Of a stretch of 28,612 bases of DNA, positions 7,289-17,193 are shown in pieces. This DNA comes from Actinomycetes bacterium (GTDB taxonomy: Bacteria; Actinomycetota; Acidimicrobiia; Acidimicrobiales; RAAP-2). Location: NCBI GenBank assembly GCA_021841725.1, contig JAKCEC010000001.1:1-28612 (forward strand). The letters run 5' to 3'. Below the pieces are notes generated by a model. It saw only the letters and a program-made list of their open reading frames with translations, did no database searches and had not been told where the DNA came from. The position numbers and the translations under genes are program-made. Each line of letters opens with the position of its first letter. Positions within the stretch are counted from its first letter, which is position 1.

Positions 7289-9580
7289 CTATCCGACCTT
7301 CTTTATCGTCGTCGCCACGCCCGAGGTGGTCGTCGTGGGAGTCGTAGTGGTCGTGGGAGTCGTGGTGGTCGAGGAAGTCGTGGGACTCGTGGTCGTCGAG
7401 AGACTCGTGGTGGTCGTGACGCTCGGCTTAGAGCCCTTGAGGGTGGAGGTGGTCTTCGCGGGGCGGGTCGTGGTCGTCACGGGGGGTACCTGGCTCTTGA
7501 CCGTCAGGCTCACGGGCGCGATCGGGTGCCTGTAGAGGTAGTCGAAGGCCTGGGCCACCACTGGGGCGGCGGCGTCGGCGCCGTATCCACCCTGGGCGAT
7601 GACGCAGATGACCACGTACTCGGGATCGTTCGCGGGCGCGAACCCCACGAAGAGGGAGTTCGGCTCGAGCGGCTTGCCGTTGGGTGCGTAACCCGTGGAG
7701 GCGGTGCCGGTCTTACCGGCCACGGGAAAGGCGGACTCCGGGAACGACGCGTAGCGCTGGAACGTCCCGTACGCCGTTCCGCTCGGGTTCTGAACGACGC
7801 CCTCGAGTCCTTGCAGGATCGGGTTGCGCACCGCCGGTGGCAGGCTCACGTGCCCGAGCACGCGGGGCCCGTAGCGCACGACTAATTTCCCGGTGGGGCT
7901 CACCACGGCGGCGGCGACCTCGGGCGCGTAGCGCGTGCCCCCGTTCGCAAACGTCGCGTAGGCGTCGGCCATGGCGATGGGGGTAATGGCGGTCGAGCCC
8001 TGGCCGAAGGCCATTTCAATGTTGTCACCCGTGTACCACGTATCGTTCGGGAACGCGAGGGGGGCGGCGTTGTGCAGGGCGATACGTACCGTGGGCGAGT
8101 CCACTCGCCCCTGCACCTCATTAGGGAGGTCGATGTTGGTGTACTGGTCGAGACCGTACTCGTGCGCCACGTTCTGAATGGGCGTCTCACCGTACTTCGC
8201 CTGCTGGGACCAGAACAGGTAGCCGAGCTGATAGAAGTAGTAGTCCGAGGACACGGTGATGGCGCCCGGCAGGTTCACTAGTCCCGCCCCCTGACCCTGG
8301 TCGTCGTGGAAGACGCATCCGTGGGCGCCCTGTAGGCAGCCCGGTACGGTGAAGTAGCCGGTGTCGTCGACCAGTTGCGTGGCCGGGAAAATCCCCGTCT
8401 GCAACTGGGCCGTCGCGGTGATCATCTTGAAGGTACTACCCGGGGTGTAGAGACCTTGGATGGGGTAGTTGGTGAAGGCCCCCTCGTTCAGCAAAGTCTT
8501 AAACGTCGCCTCCGAGAGTCCGTTGACGAAGGAACTGAGGTTGAACGACGGGTAGCTCGACATGGCGAGCACGGCGCCGGTGCGCACGTCCATGGCGATG
8601 GCCGCCCCGTTGAGCGCGGGCGGCAATACGCCGTTGGTGGGGTCGGGGGTGTGACGCACCAGGGCGACGTCGGCCGCCAAATATCCGTCCAGGGCCTTCT
8701 GAAGACCCGCGTCCACGTTCAAGATCACGGTATCGCCCTGTTGGGGCGCGGTGCGCTGGACCGCCCCGAGGATATTGCCTTGCGCGCTCACCTCGATGGT
8801 GCTGGTGCCCGCGACGCCGCGCAGGTATTGCTCGTAGAAGTTCTCGATACCGGTCTTGCCGTAGGTCGAGTTCGTGGTGTAGTTAAAGGTCGGATTCGCC
8901 GCCATCTCGGCGCCCGTGATCGGCCCGACGTAACCCAACAACTGTGACGCGGTCAAACCCCCGAGGGGGTAGCTGCGCTGGGTCACCCCCTGTACGCTCA
9001 CGCCCGGGAACTCCCCGGGGTGCAATTTAATGAACTGCACCACCGACGTCGGCGCGTCGGTCATGACGGGCGCCGGTTGGTAGGGGTCGTACTGAACGTT
9101 GGTGAGATCCTTTTGCACTTGGACCACACTCTGGTGCGTCAAGGTGGCGAGCGCGCCGATCACCGACGGGTTCAGGTAAGCCTGCTGGCGCGACAAGAGG
9201 ACTTCGGTGGTCGTGATATTGCTCACCAGCGGCGTCCCCGAACGGTCCACGATGAGTCCGCGCGACGCCGGGATCGTCGCCACGTGCAGCGAGTTGGACT
9301 GCACGGTGGCGACCGACGCCGAGTGTTCGAGGATTTGGAGCATGAAGAGGCGAACTAACAAGAGCACCAGCAGCAGCGAGAAGAATCCCCCGATGATGCG
9401 CCAGCGGCGCTCCGGTCGCGCGTGCACCTCCTCGGGGGACGCGACGAGGTCGCGGATACCCACCGGTCGCGGTTCGTTGATATGACGACCTCGTCCGCGC
9501 AGGGGGTTGAGCGACACCCACGGGCGCCACAAGCGCTGAAACCACGACGCCGTGGGTCGGTCCCGCCAGGATCCCTTCAT
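7289..9580 (-). CDS. mrdA: Penicillin-binding protein 2, elongation transpeptidase
   Basis: PBP2 is the class-B transpeptidase of the elongasome, cross-linking new peptidoglycan outside the membrane. This 763-residue protein has a cytoplasmic N terminus, one membrane anchor (about 61-82), a PBP dimer domain starting near ASRGLIVDRSGTPLVSN, and a transpeptidase domain with the nucleophile Ser382 in STFK, SSD at 444-446 (the PBP2 form of the second motif) and KTGT at 623-626. The last 60 or so residues (about 700-757) are almost entirely Thr, Ser and Pro. This is an extracytoplasmic low-complexity tail not needed for catalysis and absent from E. coli PBP2. The start ATG overlaps the mreD stop by four bases. 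The mreBCD-mrdA context confirms the assignment. Confidence 0.95.
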   Translation of the reverse strand: MKGSWRDRPTASWFQRLWRPWVSLNPLRGRGRHINEPRPVGIRDLVASPEEVHARPERRWRIIGGFFSLLLVLLLVRLFMLQILEHSASVATVQSNSLHVATIPASRGLIVDRSGTPLVSNITTTEVLLSRQQAYLNPSVIGALATLTHQSVVQVQKDLTNVQYDPYQPAPVMTDAPTSVVQFIKLHPGEFPGVSVQGVTQRSYPLGGLTASQLLGYVGPITGAEMAANPTFNYTTNSTYGKTGIENFYEQYLRGVAGTSTIEVSAQGNILGAVQRTAPQQGDTVILNVDAGLQKALDGYLAADVALVRHTPDPTNGVLPPALNGAAIAMDVRTGAVLAMSSYPSFNLSSFVNGLSEATFKTLLNEGAFTNYPIQGLYTPGSTFKMITATAQLQTGIFPATQLVDDTGYFTVPGCLQGAHGCVFHDDQGQGAGLVNLPGAITVSSDYYFYQLGYLFWSQQAKYGETPIQNVAHEYGLDQYTNIDLPNEVQGRVDSPTVRIALHNAAPLAFPNDTWYTGDNIEMAFGQGSTAITPIAMADAYATFANGGTRYAPEVAAAVVSPTGKLVVRYGPRVLGHVSLPPAVRNPILQGLEGVVQNPSGTAYGTFQRYASFPESAFPVAGKTGTASTGYAPNGKPLEPNSLFVGFAPANDPEYVVICVIAQGGYGADAAAPVVAQAFDYLYRHPIAPVSLTVKSQVPPVTTTTRPAKTTSTLKGSKPSVTTTTSLSTTTSPTTSSTTTTPTTTTTPTTTTSGVATTIKKVG

Positions 9581-10089
9581 CGACGCGCCCGCAACGCCGA
9601 CGCGCCCGCCATCGCGGCCAGGCGCGACATCGGCCGCGCCAGGAGGAAAAAGGCCACCGCATTCACGACCATGGAATCGAGCAGGCTACCGCGCCACAAC
9701 GAGAAGTTCAGAGCGACGGCGCCCCCCACGACGAAGACCACTGGCGCGACGAAGCCCGCCGCGGCGGCGATCACCGGGGTGACCCACAGGGCCGCCGAGT
9801 CGAGGTCACCCACGCCCTCCTTCCCAAGACGCGACGCCGCGAAGGCCAACAACACTCCCACCAACGCGCTGAGCCCGAACGGCGTCGCGCTCTGCGCGTC
9901 GAAGAGGACTCCGCTGAGGAGCCCCGCGGCGAGCGCCAGCGAGGTCAGACCCGTCAAACCCACCGCCACCGGCCACAGCCACACCAACATCACGACCGCA
10001 CCGGCGAAACGCCACTGCGTAAAGACCGCGAACTGCACCCCGACCACCACCAGGGTGAGGAGAGTGATGCCCGCCCGAGCTTGGATCAC
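9577..10089 (-). CDS. mreD: Rod shape-determining protein MreD
   Basis: MreD is an integral membrane member of the MreBCD elongation complex. From the GTG at 10089 the protein is 170 residues with about five hydrophobic segments, the usual build of the family, and a short basic C terminus. I prefer this GTG because it overlaps the mreC stop as GTGA and has GGGAG about nine bases upstream. A further GTG at 10104 would add five residues. Sequence conservation in MreD is low, so the call leans on size, hydrophobicity and position between mreC and mrdA. Confidence 0.85.
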   Translation of the reverse strand: MIQARAGITLLTLVVVGVQFAVFTQWRFAGAVVMLVWLWPVAVGLTGLTSLALAAGLLSGVLFDAQSATPFGLSALVGVLLAFAASRLGKEGVGDLDSAALWVTPVIAAAAGFVAPVVFVVGGAVALNFSLWRGSLLDSMVVNAVAFFLLARPMSRLAAMAGASALRARR

Positions 10090-10904
10090 GTGGAGGGCTC
10101 CCACAAGACGACGTCGACGTACGCCAGATTGTTCAGGTTTGCGGTGGGGGTCAAGGAGACCGAGTAGCTCGACGCGCCCGGATTGATTAAGAGTTTGCTC
10201 ACCCGACCCACGGGCAACCCCGGCGGGAAGAGCCCCCCTTGGAGGCCGTTGGTGGACAGAAGACTGCCGACCCCCAGCGCCGCGGTCACGGGAATCTGCG
10301 TCACGCTCAGTGGATTGTTGATTCCCTCGCCCGAGATCAGCACCGACGTCAGCCCGTTGCCGAACGTCGCGCCCACGACGGAGCCGGTGTCACTCAGCAA
10401 GCGCACCGTCGACGAATGCGACGACACGGCGACGACCCGTCCGACGAGTCCTCCGTCGGCCACCACGGGCATGCCCTGCATCACCCCGTCGTCCTGTCCC
10501 TTGTCGATCGTGACCGTGGCGGAAAAATTGGTGGGGGAAATTACCGTGACCTGCGCCATGACCGTGCCGAGCGTGGACGCCACGGGTACGTGCAGCGCCT
10601 GCGTCAATTGTCGAAGCTGGCGAGCCGCCGACGCGTTCTCGTCGGCGCGCAGGGTAGCTTGACCGAGCAGGTACCGCAGTCGCTCGTTCTGCGCCTCAAT
10701 ATCGGAATAGTTGACCATGCCCGCGACCAAGTGCCCGACCGGGCGCGCGACGAAGTCGGCGGCCCACGAAAACGGGAACACCACCGCGTGCGCGGCACTC
10801 TTGGCCCCGGCCACCAGTCCCCCCGTGACGTACACGGTGACGACGATGAGCGTTGCGAGTACCCCGGAGAAGAGAAGTCGGCGCCGCGAACGTTCCGTGG
10901 CCAC
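10086..10904 (-). CDS. mreC: Rod shape-determining protein MreC
   Basis: MreC is a bitopic membrane protein that activates PBP2. The 272-residue protein has a short basic cytoplasmic start, a membrane segment at about 11-34, a coiled coil around SDIEAQNERLRYLLGQATLRADENASAARQL, and the beta-domain with TVTIDKGQDDGVMQGMPVVADGGLVGRVVAVSSHSS and VRLLSDTGSVVGA. All are typical of the family. The start is GTG, three bases after the mreB stop; no good Shine-Dalgarno is visible, so translation may be coupled to mreB. Confidence 0.95.
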   Translation of the reverse strand: MATERSRRRLLFSGVLATLIVVTVYVTGGLVAGAKSAAHAVVFPFSWAADFVARPVGHLVAGMVNYSDIEAQNERLRYLLGQATLRADENASAARQLRQLTQALHVPVASTLGTVMAQVTVISPTNFSATVTIDKGQDDGVMQGMPVVADGGLVGRVVAVSSHSSTVRLLSDTGSVVGATFGNGLTSVLISGEGINNPLSVTQIPVTAALGVGSLLSTNGLQGGLFPPGLPVGRVSKLLINPGASSYSVSLTPTANLNNLAYVDVVLWEPST

Positions 10905-10907
10905 GGT

Positions 10908-11939
10908 CTAGCGCGAAGGCGACGTCTTGAGCATGCGTGAGAAAACGTCGAGTTCCTCGAGGCACATGCCCGATCCCAGCGCAACGCAGTTGAGGGGATC
11001 GTTAGCGACGATGATGGGCATATTGGTCTCGACTTCGAGTCGGGTCGCCAGTCCGTTCAACAGCGCCCCGCCACCCGTCAAGACGATGCCCTGCTCCATC
11101 AGGTCAGACGAGAGTTCGGGCGGTGTACGGTCCAGCGTCACCTTGACGGCATCCACGATCGCCTGGACGGGTTCTTCGATGGCGTGACGGACTTGCTCAG
11201 TCGAGATCACGACCGTCTTGGGCAATCCGGTGACGAGGTCGCGACCACGAATCTGGGCCTGCATCTCTTGCTGGAGTGGGTACGCCGACCCCATCTGGAT
11301 CTTGATCTCTTCGGCCGTACGTTCGCCCAGGGCCAGCTGGAATTCCTTCTTCACGTAGGCGACGATGGCGTCGTCGAGTTCGTCGCCCCCGACGCGGATG
11401 GACTGACTCGTCACGATGCCGCCGAGCGAGATGACCGCGACCTCAGTGGTGCCACCGCCGATGTCCACCACCATGTTGCCCGTGGGCTCGTGAATGGGCA
11501 GCCCCGCGCCGATCGCCGCCGCCATCGGCTCTTCGATGATGTACGCCTTGCGCGCGCCGGCGAATTCGGCGGCCTCCATCACCGCGCGCTGCTCGACGCC
11601 AGTGATTCCCGAGGGAACGCAGATGACCATGCGGGGCTTAGCGAACCGACGTTGGTGCACGCGGTGGATGAAGTACCGCAACATCTTCTCGCAGATCTCG
11701 AAGTCGGCGATCACGCCGTCCTTGAGCGGACGGATGGCTTGGATGTTGCTGGGCGTTCGGCCAATCATCAGCTTGGCCTGCGCGCCCACGGCCAGGGGCT
11801 TGCCATCTTTGATGTCGACGGCCACCACGGAGGGCTCGTTGAGAACGATGCCCCGCCCACGCACGTAGACCAACGTGTTGGCGGTGCCCAGGTCCACCGC
11901 CATATCGCGGCCCAATAATGAAAATCGAGAATCAACCAT
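10908..11939 (-). CDS. mreB: Actin-like cell shape protein MreB
   Basis: MreB polymerises on the inner face of the membrane and guides lateral wall synthesis. The 343-residue product has the actin-fold nucleotide motifs: phosphate 1 in DLGTANTLVY (16-25), phosphate 2 in VVDIGGGTTEVAVISLGG, and the adenosine motif GIVLTGGGALLNGLATRLE. An N-terminal membrane-facing segment (FSLLG) is also present. The ATG at 11939 has AAGGG six bases upstream. It is the first gene of mreB-mreC-mreD-mrdA and is separated by 87 bases from ndk upstream. Presence of the whole set indicates a rod-shaped or laterally growing cell. Confidence 0.98.
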   Translation of the reverse strand: MVDSRFSLLGRDMAVDLGTANTLVYVRGRGIVLNEPSVVAVDIKDGKPLAVGAQAKLMIGRTPSNIQAIRPLKDGVIADFEICEKMLRYFIHRVHQRRFAKPRMVICVPSGITGVEQRAVMEAAEFAGARKAYIIEEPMAAAIGAGLPIHEPTGNMVVDIGGGTTEVAVISLGGIVTSQSIRVGGDELDDAIVAYVKKEFQLALGERTAEEIKIQMGSAYPLQQEMQAQIRGRDLVTGLPKTVVISTEQVRHAIEEPVQAIVDAVKVTLDRTPPELSSDLMEQGIVLTGGGALLNGLATRLEVETNMPIIVANDPLNCVALGSGMCLEELDVFSRMLKTSPSR

Positions 11940-12026
11940 GGAGAACCCTTAATGAGAGTCCGATGAGTACTCTCCTACCCCTGCAAGGCTACGACACGGG
12001 AGCGTCGTACACCAAACAGGCTGTAA

Positions 12027-12437
12027 TTAGCCTAGGGCCGGGAAGAATATTGCAATCTCGCGCTGCGCCGACTCGGCCGAATCCGATCCGTGAATGAGGT
12101 TTTGACCGATCTCGAGTCCGAGGTCACCGCGAATGGTGCCGGGTGCGGCGCTGGAGGGATTGGTCGGACCCATCATCGTGCGCACGACCTGCCACGTCTC
12201 GCCCGGTCCCTCGATCACCATCGCCATCACGGGTCCGCGCGTGATGAAGTTCACCAGACCTTCGAAGAACGGCTTCCCCTCGTGCTCGGCGTAGTGGCGC
12301 TCCGCCGTCGCGCGGTCCAGCGTACGCAACTCAGCGGCCGCGAGTCGCAATCCGCGCCGCTCGAAACGGTGCACGATGTCTCCCACGAGACCGCGTTCGA
12401 CGCCGTCGGGCTTGACCAGGACCAGGGTTCTTTCCAC
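12027..12437 (-). CDS. ndk: Nucleoside diphosphate kinase
   Basis: Ndk balances NTP and dNTP pools by passing phosphate through a histidine. The 136-residue protein is of standard length, with [10 protein letters not shown] near the start, [18 protein letters not shown], the [22 protein letters not shown] segment and the active-site [12 protein letters not shown] with His116. The start is GTG at 12437, 14 bases after the folC stop. There is no Shine-Dalgarno, but TAGATT lies eight bases before the GTG, so it may be expressed from its own leaderless transcript as well as by read-through from folC. Confidence 0.97.
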   Translation of the reverse strand: MERTLVLVKPDGVERGLVGDIVHRFERRGLRLAAAELRTLDRATAERHYAEHEGKPFFEGLVNFITRGPVMAMVIEGPGETWQVVRTMMGPTNPSSAAPGTIRGDLGLEIGQNLIHGSDSAESAQREIAIFFPALG

Positions 12438-12445
12438 GACGAAGA

Positions 12446-12451
12446 AATCTA
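12446..12451 (-). promoter_or_regulatory. Candidate -10 box for ndk
   Basis: TAGATT on the minus strand directly follows the folC stop codon and ends eight bases before the ndk GTG. The spacing fits transcription starting at or just before the start codon. Confidence 0.4.
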
Positions 12452-13789
12452 TCAGGCGGAATTCTGGTGACGAGTGGCCAAGTGCAGGACCTCGGCGCGC
12501 ACGCGCGCGACGAGGTACAAACTCCCGGCCGCCACGATCAGGTCGTCGTCACCGGAGTGTTCGCGCGCGTAGGCCAGCGCCGTTGACACGCTCGAGTGCT
12601 CGAAGGCCACTCCACCCGCGCGACGCACCGCGTCGGCCACCACTCGGGTCGCCATGGCCCGCGGGGAGTCGGGGGCACAGCAGTGGAACTCGGTGAAGCC
12701 CAGCGCCACGAGTGGCTCCACCATGTCCTCGACCTCGCGTCCGGTCAGCATCCCGAGCACGCACCGACGCTCCCCCGACACGTGAAAGGCGCCGTCGAGC
12801 GCGGCGCACAGGGCGCGCACCCCGGCGGGATTGTGGGCACCGTCCACCACGATCGTCGGGTGGCGACTCACGAGTTCCATGCGACCCGGCATGACGGCGT
12901 TCGCGAGGGTCGAACGAACGACGGACTCCCCCAACGCTCGGCCGAGGAAGGCCTCCGCGGCGACAATGGAGGTCGTGGCGTTGACGCCCTGATGAATGCC
13001 GTGCAGCGAGACGAGCACGTCCTCGTAGCGCGCGAACGGGGTGCGCACCGTGATCGCCCGACCCCCGACCGCCAGGTCGTTTCGTTCCAAGCTGAAGGAT
13101 TCCTCAATGCTCCACAGAGTGGCGCCCAGTTCACGCGCGCGTTCCGTCGCGATCTCGAGCACAACGGCGTTGGTCGTGGACAACACGGCGATAGCCGAGG
13201 GTCGAAAGATACCCACTTTGTCGCGGGCGATGGCGCCAATCGAATCACCGAGGACCGCCGTGTGATCGAGGTCCACGTTGGTCAACACCGTCACGTCACC
13301 GTCCACCACGTTGGTGGAATCCCAGGTTCCCCCCAGTCCCACCTCGACCACGGCGACGTCCACCCCCTCGTCGGAGAAGTGGAGCAGCGCGCCGACGGTC
13401 AAGAGTTCGAATCGAGTGAGCACGATGCCGCTCACCTGTTCGGCGTCGTAGAGCCGTCCCAGCAATTGCGTGAGGTCGTCATCGCTGATCGACGTGGCGT
13501 TCACCGCGATTCGTTCGTTCAACGCGTGCAGATCCGGGCTGGTGAACGTGCCCACGCGCAATCCCGTTGCGCTCAAGAGGGCGCTCGTCAGAGTAGTGGT
13601 CGTACCCTTACCATTCGTGCCCGTCACGTGCACAATCGGGTAGTCGTGGTGGGGATCTGCGAAGAGGGCGAGCGCGTCGCGCACCGCGTCCAGCGAGGGC
13701 TGGTCACGCCGCCCCGGCGCCAATCGCTCGTAGTCGACGTGGGATTCCAACCACGCCAGTGCGCCGTCGTAAGTCGTTGGGCGCACCAC
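12452..13789 (-). CDS. folC: Folylpolyglutamate synthase / dihydrofolate synthase
   Basis: FolC adds glutamate to dihydropteroate and to reduced folates. From the GTG at 13789 the protein has 445 residues. It shows the Mur-ligase-like fold: ATP loop [13 protein letters not shown] (loop at 57-63), [60 protein letters not shown], then [14 protein letters not shown] in the C-terminal domain. The open frame extends 28 codons further into clpX but without homology. The chosen GTG overlaps the clpX TAG by one base, and a second GTG follows directly. No Shine-Dalgarno is evident, so coupling to clpX is likely. The glycine-rich TWDSTN version is common in Actinobacteria. Confidence 0.94.
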   Translation of the reverse strand: MVRPTTYDGALAWLESHVDYERLAPGRRDQPSLDAVRDALALFADPHHDYPIVHVTGTNGKGTTTTLTSALLSATGLRVGTFTSPDLHALNERIAVNATSISDDDLTQLLGRLYDAEQVSGIVLTRFELLTVGALLHFSDEGVDVAVVEVGLGGTWDSTNVVDGDVTVLTNVDLDHTAVLGDSIGAIARDKVGIFRPSAIAVLSTTNAVVLEIATERARELGATLWSIEESFSLERNDLAVGGRAITVRTPFARYEDVLVSLHGIHQGVNATTSIVAAEAFLGRALGESVVRSTLANAVMPGRMELVSRHPTIVVDGAHNPAGVRALCAALDGAFHVSGERRCVLGMLTGREVEDMVEPLVALGFTEFHCCAPDSPRAMATRVVADAVRRAGGVAFEHSSVSTALAYAREHSGDDDLIVAAGSLYLVARVRAEVLHLATRHQNSA

Positions 13790-15042
13790 TAACTGGCGCG
13801 ACGAGTGCGCGTCTTCCTCATCTCGTACAACGGCTCCGCCTCTCGCCGGACGACCGCCGCCGTAATGACGCAACGTTCGACGTCACCCCGCGAGGGCACG
13901 TCGTACATCGGCTCGAGCAGGACGTTCTCCAGGATGGAGCGCAGCCCGCGGGCGCCGGTCTGTCGTTCCATCGCCAGCTCGGCGATGGCCTCCAGGGCGT
14001 CCTTCTCGATGACGAGCTCCACGCCGTCGAGCGCCAGAACCTGCTGAAACTGCTTGACCAAGGAATTCTTGGGCTCGGTGAGGACCTGGATGAGCATCTC
14101 TCGATCGAGTTGCTGGACGGCGCCCACGATAGGCAGACGACCAATGAACTCGGGAATCAGACCGAACTTGACCAAGTCTTCGGGCAGCGCGTGTCGAAAG
14201 AGCTCCACGTCGCCGTGACGCTTCGCCTCCACCGGCTGATTGAAACCCATTGACTTCTTGCCGAGTCGGCGCTCGATGATCTGTTCCAGACCCGCGAAGG
14301 CCCCTCCGCAGATGAACAGGATATTTGCGGTGTCAATCGTGATGAACTCCTGGTGTGGGTGCTTACGGCCACCCTGGGGCGGAACGCTGGCGACCGTCCC
14401 CTCAAGAATCTTCAACAACGCTTGCTGCACACCTTCACCGGAGACGTCACGGGTGATCGAAGGATTTTCCGCCTTGCGGGCAATCTTGTCGATCTCGTCG
14501 ATGTAGATGATCCCTCGCTCCGCGCGCTTGACATCGAAGTCCGCCGCGGTGAGCAACTTCAGCAGAATATTCTCGACGTCCTCACCCACGTAGCCTGCTT
14601 CGGTCAACGCCGTGGCGTCCGCGATGGCGAAGGGCACGTTGAGCATTCGAGCCAGCGTTTGGGCGAGGAAGGTCTTACCGCACCCGGTCGGGCCCAAGAG
14701 AAGGACGTTGGACTTCCCCACCTCGACGTCGTCGTCGTGAAGGGGGCCGGCCTGGATGCGCTTGTAGTGGTTGTAGACCGCCACCGCCAAAATCTTCTTT
14801 GCGTCGAGCTGCCCGATCACAAATTCGTCGAGGAACGAGGTGACCTCACGTGGCGTCGGCAAATCCTCCAAGACGAACTCGGGACGATCGCCAAATTCAT
14901 CGGCGATGATGTCATTGCACAGATCGATGCACTCGTCGCAGATGTACACGCTGGGTCCCGCGATGAGTTTCTTGACCTGCTTTTGACCCTTAGCGCAAAA
15001 ACTGCACTTGATCAGGTCGGTGCTTTCTCCGAACTTCGCCAC
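13789..15042 (-). CDS. clpX: ATP-dependent protease ATPase subunit ClpX
   Basis: ClpX unfolds tagged proteins and feeds them to ClpP. The 417-residue protein has the N-terminal zinc-binding domain (Cys13, Cys16, Cys35, Cys38), Walker A GPTGCGKT at 117-124, pore loop GYVG at 140-143, Walker [10 protein letters not shown] at 178-186 and, in the ClpP-docking loop, KSMGFNQP (the IGF position reads MGF, 265-267). The start is GTG at 15042, five bases after a perfect AGGAGGTG. It is 189 bases downstream of clpP, with a TAGGAT promoter box in the gap, so it can be transcribed on its own or with tig-clpP. Confidence 0.98.
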   Translation of the reverse strand: MAKFGESTDLIKCSFCAKGQKQVKKLIAGPSVYICDECIDLCNDIIADEFGDRPEFVLEDLPTPREVTSFLDEFVIGQLDAKKILAVAVYNHYKRIQAGPLHDDDVEVGKSNVLLLGPTGCGKTFLAQTLARMLNVPFAIADATALTEAGYVGEDVENILLKLLTAADFDVKRAERGIIYIDEIDKIARKAENPSITRDVSGEGVQQALLKILEGTVASVPPQGGRKHPHQEFITIDTANILFICGGAFAGLEQIIERRLGKKSMGFNQPVEAKRHGDVELFRHALPEDLVKFGLIPEFIGRLPIVGAVQQLDREMLIQVLTEPKNSLVKQFQQVLALDGVELVIEKDALEAIAELAMERQTGARGLRSILENVLLEPMYDVPSRGDVERCVITAAVVRREAEPLYEMRKTRTRRAS

Positions 15043-15063
15043 TTTTTCACCTCCTCTGACACC

Positions 15064-15069
15064 ATCCTA
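15064..15069 (-). promoter_or_regulatory. Candidate -10 box for clpX
   Basis: TAGGAT on the minus strand lies 21 bases before the clpX GTG, followed by the strong AGGAGGTG ribosome-binding site. It sits in the 189-base clpP-clpX gap (15043-15231), which otherwise shows no gene or clear terminator. Confidence 0.4.
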
Positions 15070-15231
15070 CGGGGCCGCACTCGAGATTTCTGGTATCCGC
15101 TCACGACTGAAGAATCACCTCACCGCGACACACCCCGACCCTCGTGAAACCAGCGTCGAACTCACGCCGCGACCCACGCCACAAATAGCGGTCCATCAGG
15201 TAGTTGGCTCACCGGCGGCCGCGCCAGCGAC

Positions 15232-15840
15232 CTAGGGTCGAGCGAGCAAGACCTCGTCGATCAGACCGTACTGCACCGCCTCATCGGCCCCAATTATGTA
15301 GTCGCGGTCGGTGTCCTTCGCGATACGTTCCACGCTCTGACCGGTGTCCGTCGCCAGCATCGCGTTGAGCATGTCCTTCATGCGAAGAATCTCACGCGCC
15401 TGGATCTCGATGTCGGAAGCCTGTCCGCCCACGCCACCCCACGGTTGGTGCAGGAGAACACGGGCGTGAGGAAGCGCGAAGCGCTTGCCCTTGGTGCCCG
15501 CCGCCAAGAGCACCGCCGCCGCGGACGCGGCCTGACCGAAGCAGAACGTCGACACGTCGGGCTTGATGTACTTCAGGGTGTCGTAGATCGCCAGCAGGCC
15601 CGTGATGTCGCCGCCGGGTGAATTGATGTAGAGGTTGATGTCCTTGTCGGGGTCCTCGGACTCCAGGAAGAGCATCTGCGCACAGATCAGATTGGCGATG
15701 GTGTCGTCGATCGGTGTACCCAAAAAGATGATGCGCTCGCGCAACAGACGGCTGTAGAGGTCGTAGGCGCGCTCGCCGCGGCTCGACGACTCGACCACGG
15801 TGGGGACGAGGTAATTTTGGGCTCGGAAATTATCGGTCAC
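15232..15840 (-). CDS. clpP: ATP-dependent Clp protease proteolytic subunit
   Basis: ClpP forms the barrel-shaped serine protease chamber that works with ClpX and ClpS-bound ATPases. The 202-residue protein carries the catalytic triad with family spacing: Ser106 in [15 protein letters not shown], His131 in LLHQPWGG and Asp180 in [13 protein letters not shown]. The oxyanion glycines are in NSPGGDI. It begins with a short N-terminal propeptide-like stretch. The start is GTG, with AAGGT about seven bases upstream, nine bases after the tig stop. Only one clpP lies between tig and clpX, whereas many Actinobacteria have a clpP1-clpP2 pair here. Confidence 0.97.
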   Translation of the reverse strand: MTDNFRAQNYLVPTVVESSSRGERAYDLYSRLLRERIIFLGTPIDDTIANLICAQMLFLESEDPDKDINLYINSPGGDITGLLAIYDTLKYIKPDVSTFCFGQAASAAAVLLAAGTKGKRFALPHARVLLHQPWGGVGGQASDIEIQAREILRMKDMLNAMLATDTGQSVERIAKDTDRDYIIGADEAVQYGLIDEVLLARP

Positions 15841-15849
15841 GTCATTACC

Positions 15850-17184
15850 TTATTCGTCGATTTCATCAGACTGATCCGCCCGCAACAACTCACGGTCGAT
15901 GACGATACCGAGGTGGTCGACGAACGTCACGTGTTCGTCCAACCACTTGTTCGCCTTCATCTTGGCGACTTCAGACTCGAAGGCCACGACACGACCGGTC
16001 TTATACAAGTTGTCGCGCAGCGTGTCCGGTGACAGACTCATCGACTCGGCCGTCTTACTCAACTCCTCGTCGATCTCGGCTGCCGTCGCGGTGAGTGCCT
16101 CGGCCCTGACCAGGGCGCGCAGGGCCAGGTCGATCTTCACCGCGCGCTGGGCATCGGTGCGCACCGCGGCCAACAGTTGATCGGGGGTCTGGCCCGTCGC
16201 CTGGAGGAACTGCTCGAGGTTCATCTTCTGTTGCGCCAACCGGTGACCCAGGTCGTGCATCCGATCGTTCGCCTCGGCGTCGACAAGGACGCCGGGTACG
16301 AATTCGTCACTCACCAAATCCCCGAGCGCCACGAGCATCGCGTCGCGCTGGGACATCTGCGCCTCGACGACCTTCATGCGGCTCATCTGCGACAACACGG
16401 CGTCACGCATTTCGTCGACCGTGGGCCACTCCGTGTTCTCCTCGACCCATTCGTCGGTGAGCTCGGGGAGGATCCGTTCCTTCACCTGCTTGAGCTGCAT
16501 GGTGTACACCACGCTGTTCCCCCCACCGGCGGCCGCCGTGACCACCAACTCCTCACCGGCGCGCAGACCGAGAATGAGCTCGTCGACTTCGGGTGCGATA
16601 GAACCCGATCCCACGGTGTACATGAAATCACTCATTTCGAGGGGTTCAGCCTCCGAACCCGGCTGTTCGGCGCGAATGTCCATACTCACCAGGTCACCCG
16701 AGACGATGGGCCGATCAACGTCCTCCAACACGGCGTCGGTCTCGCGGAATCGATTGATCTGGGCTTCAATCTCGTCGTCGCTCACCACCGGCGAAGGAAT
16801 CGTCACCCGTAGCGACTGGTACCCCGTGAGTTCGACCTCGGGCCGCACCTCGACATCGGCCTCAAACACCAGCGTGCCCTCGTCCTCACCCGAGGTGATG
16901 GACACGTCGGGTTGGCCGATGGGGTCCACCATCGTCTCGGAGATCGCCCGCGCGTAGAAGTCGGGCAACGACTCGCGAATCGCCTCGGCCCGCAAGACCG
17001 CCGGGCCCCCGATATTGGCGATGAGAACCTGCTTGGGCACTTTGCCCTTTCGAAAGCCCTTGACGTTGACCTGCTGGGCCAGACTCTTCGCCGCGGCGTT
17101 GAGCGCCTCGTCCATCTCGGCGTCGTCGACTTCGACGACGAGCTTGATTCGATTGTTGTCCAGGGTGGAGGATGTCGCACGCAT
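15850..17184 (-). CDS. tig: Trigger factor, ribosome-associated chaperone
   Basis: Trigger factor binds near the ribosomal exit tunnel and shields nascent chains. The 444-residue protein has the ribosome-docking signature GFRKGKVPK at 43-51, a central FKBP-like prolyl isomerase domain (about 155-240, with VGSGSIAPEVDELILGLRAGEE) and a long helical C-terminal chaperone domain with an acidic end. The ATG at 17184 lacks a Shine-Dalgarno, but TAGGCT lies nine bases before it. It is the first gene of the tig-clpP block, a common pairing. Confidence 0.96.
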   Translation of the reverse strand: MRATSSTLDNNRIKLVVEVDDAEMDEALNAAAKSLAQQVNVKGFRKGKVPKQVLIANIGGPAVLRAEAIRESLPDFYARAISETMVDPIGQPDVSITSGEDEGTLVFEADVEVRPEVELTGYQSLRVTIPSPVVSDDEIEAQINRFRETDAVLEDVDRPIVSGDLVSMDIRAEQPGSEAEPLEMSDFMYTVGSGSIAPEVDELILGLRAGEELVVTAAAGGGNSVVYTMQLKQVKERILPELTDEWVEENTEWPTVDEMRDAVLSQMSRMKVVEAQMSQRDAMLVALGDLVSDEFVPGVLVDAEANDRMHDLGHRLAQQKMNLEQFLQATGQTPDQLLAAVRTDAQRAVKIDLALRALVRAEALTATAAEIDEELSKTAESMSLSPDTLRDNLYKTGRVVAFESEVAKMKANKWLDEHVTFVDHLGIVIDRELLRADQSDEIDE

Positions 17185-17193
17185 AAGGGTGCC

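Noticed and set aside
7311..7480. Short GTCGTGG-type repeats as a CRISPR or microsatellite locus
   Set aside because: They are in frame within the PBP2 gene and encode its Thr-rich tail; there are no spaced identical repeats.
12016..12036. Terminator between ndk and mreB
   Set aside because: AGGCT/AGCCT can pair over five bases followed by GTTTGG on the minus strand, but the stem is too short and lacks a T-run.
12596..13792. 398-codon plus-strand open frame opposite folC
   Set aside because: Composition (many His, Gly, Arg, Val) and lack of any motif show it is a shadow of folC.
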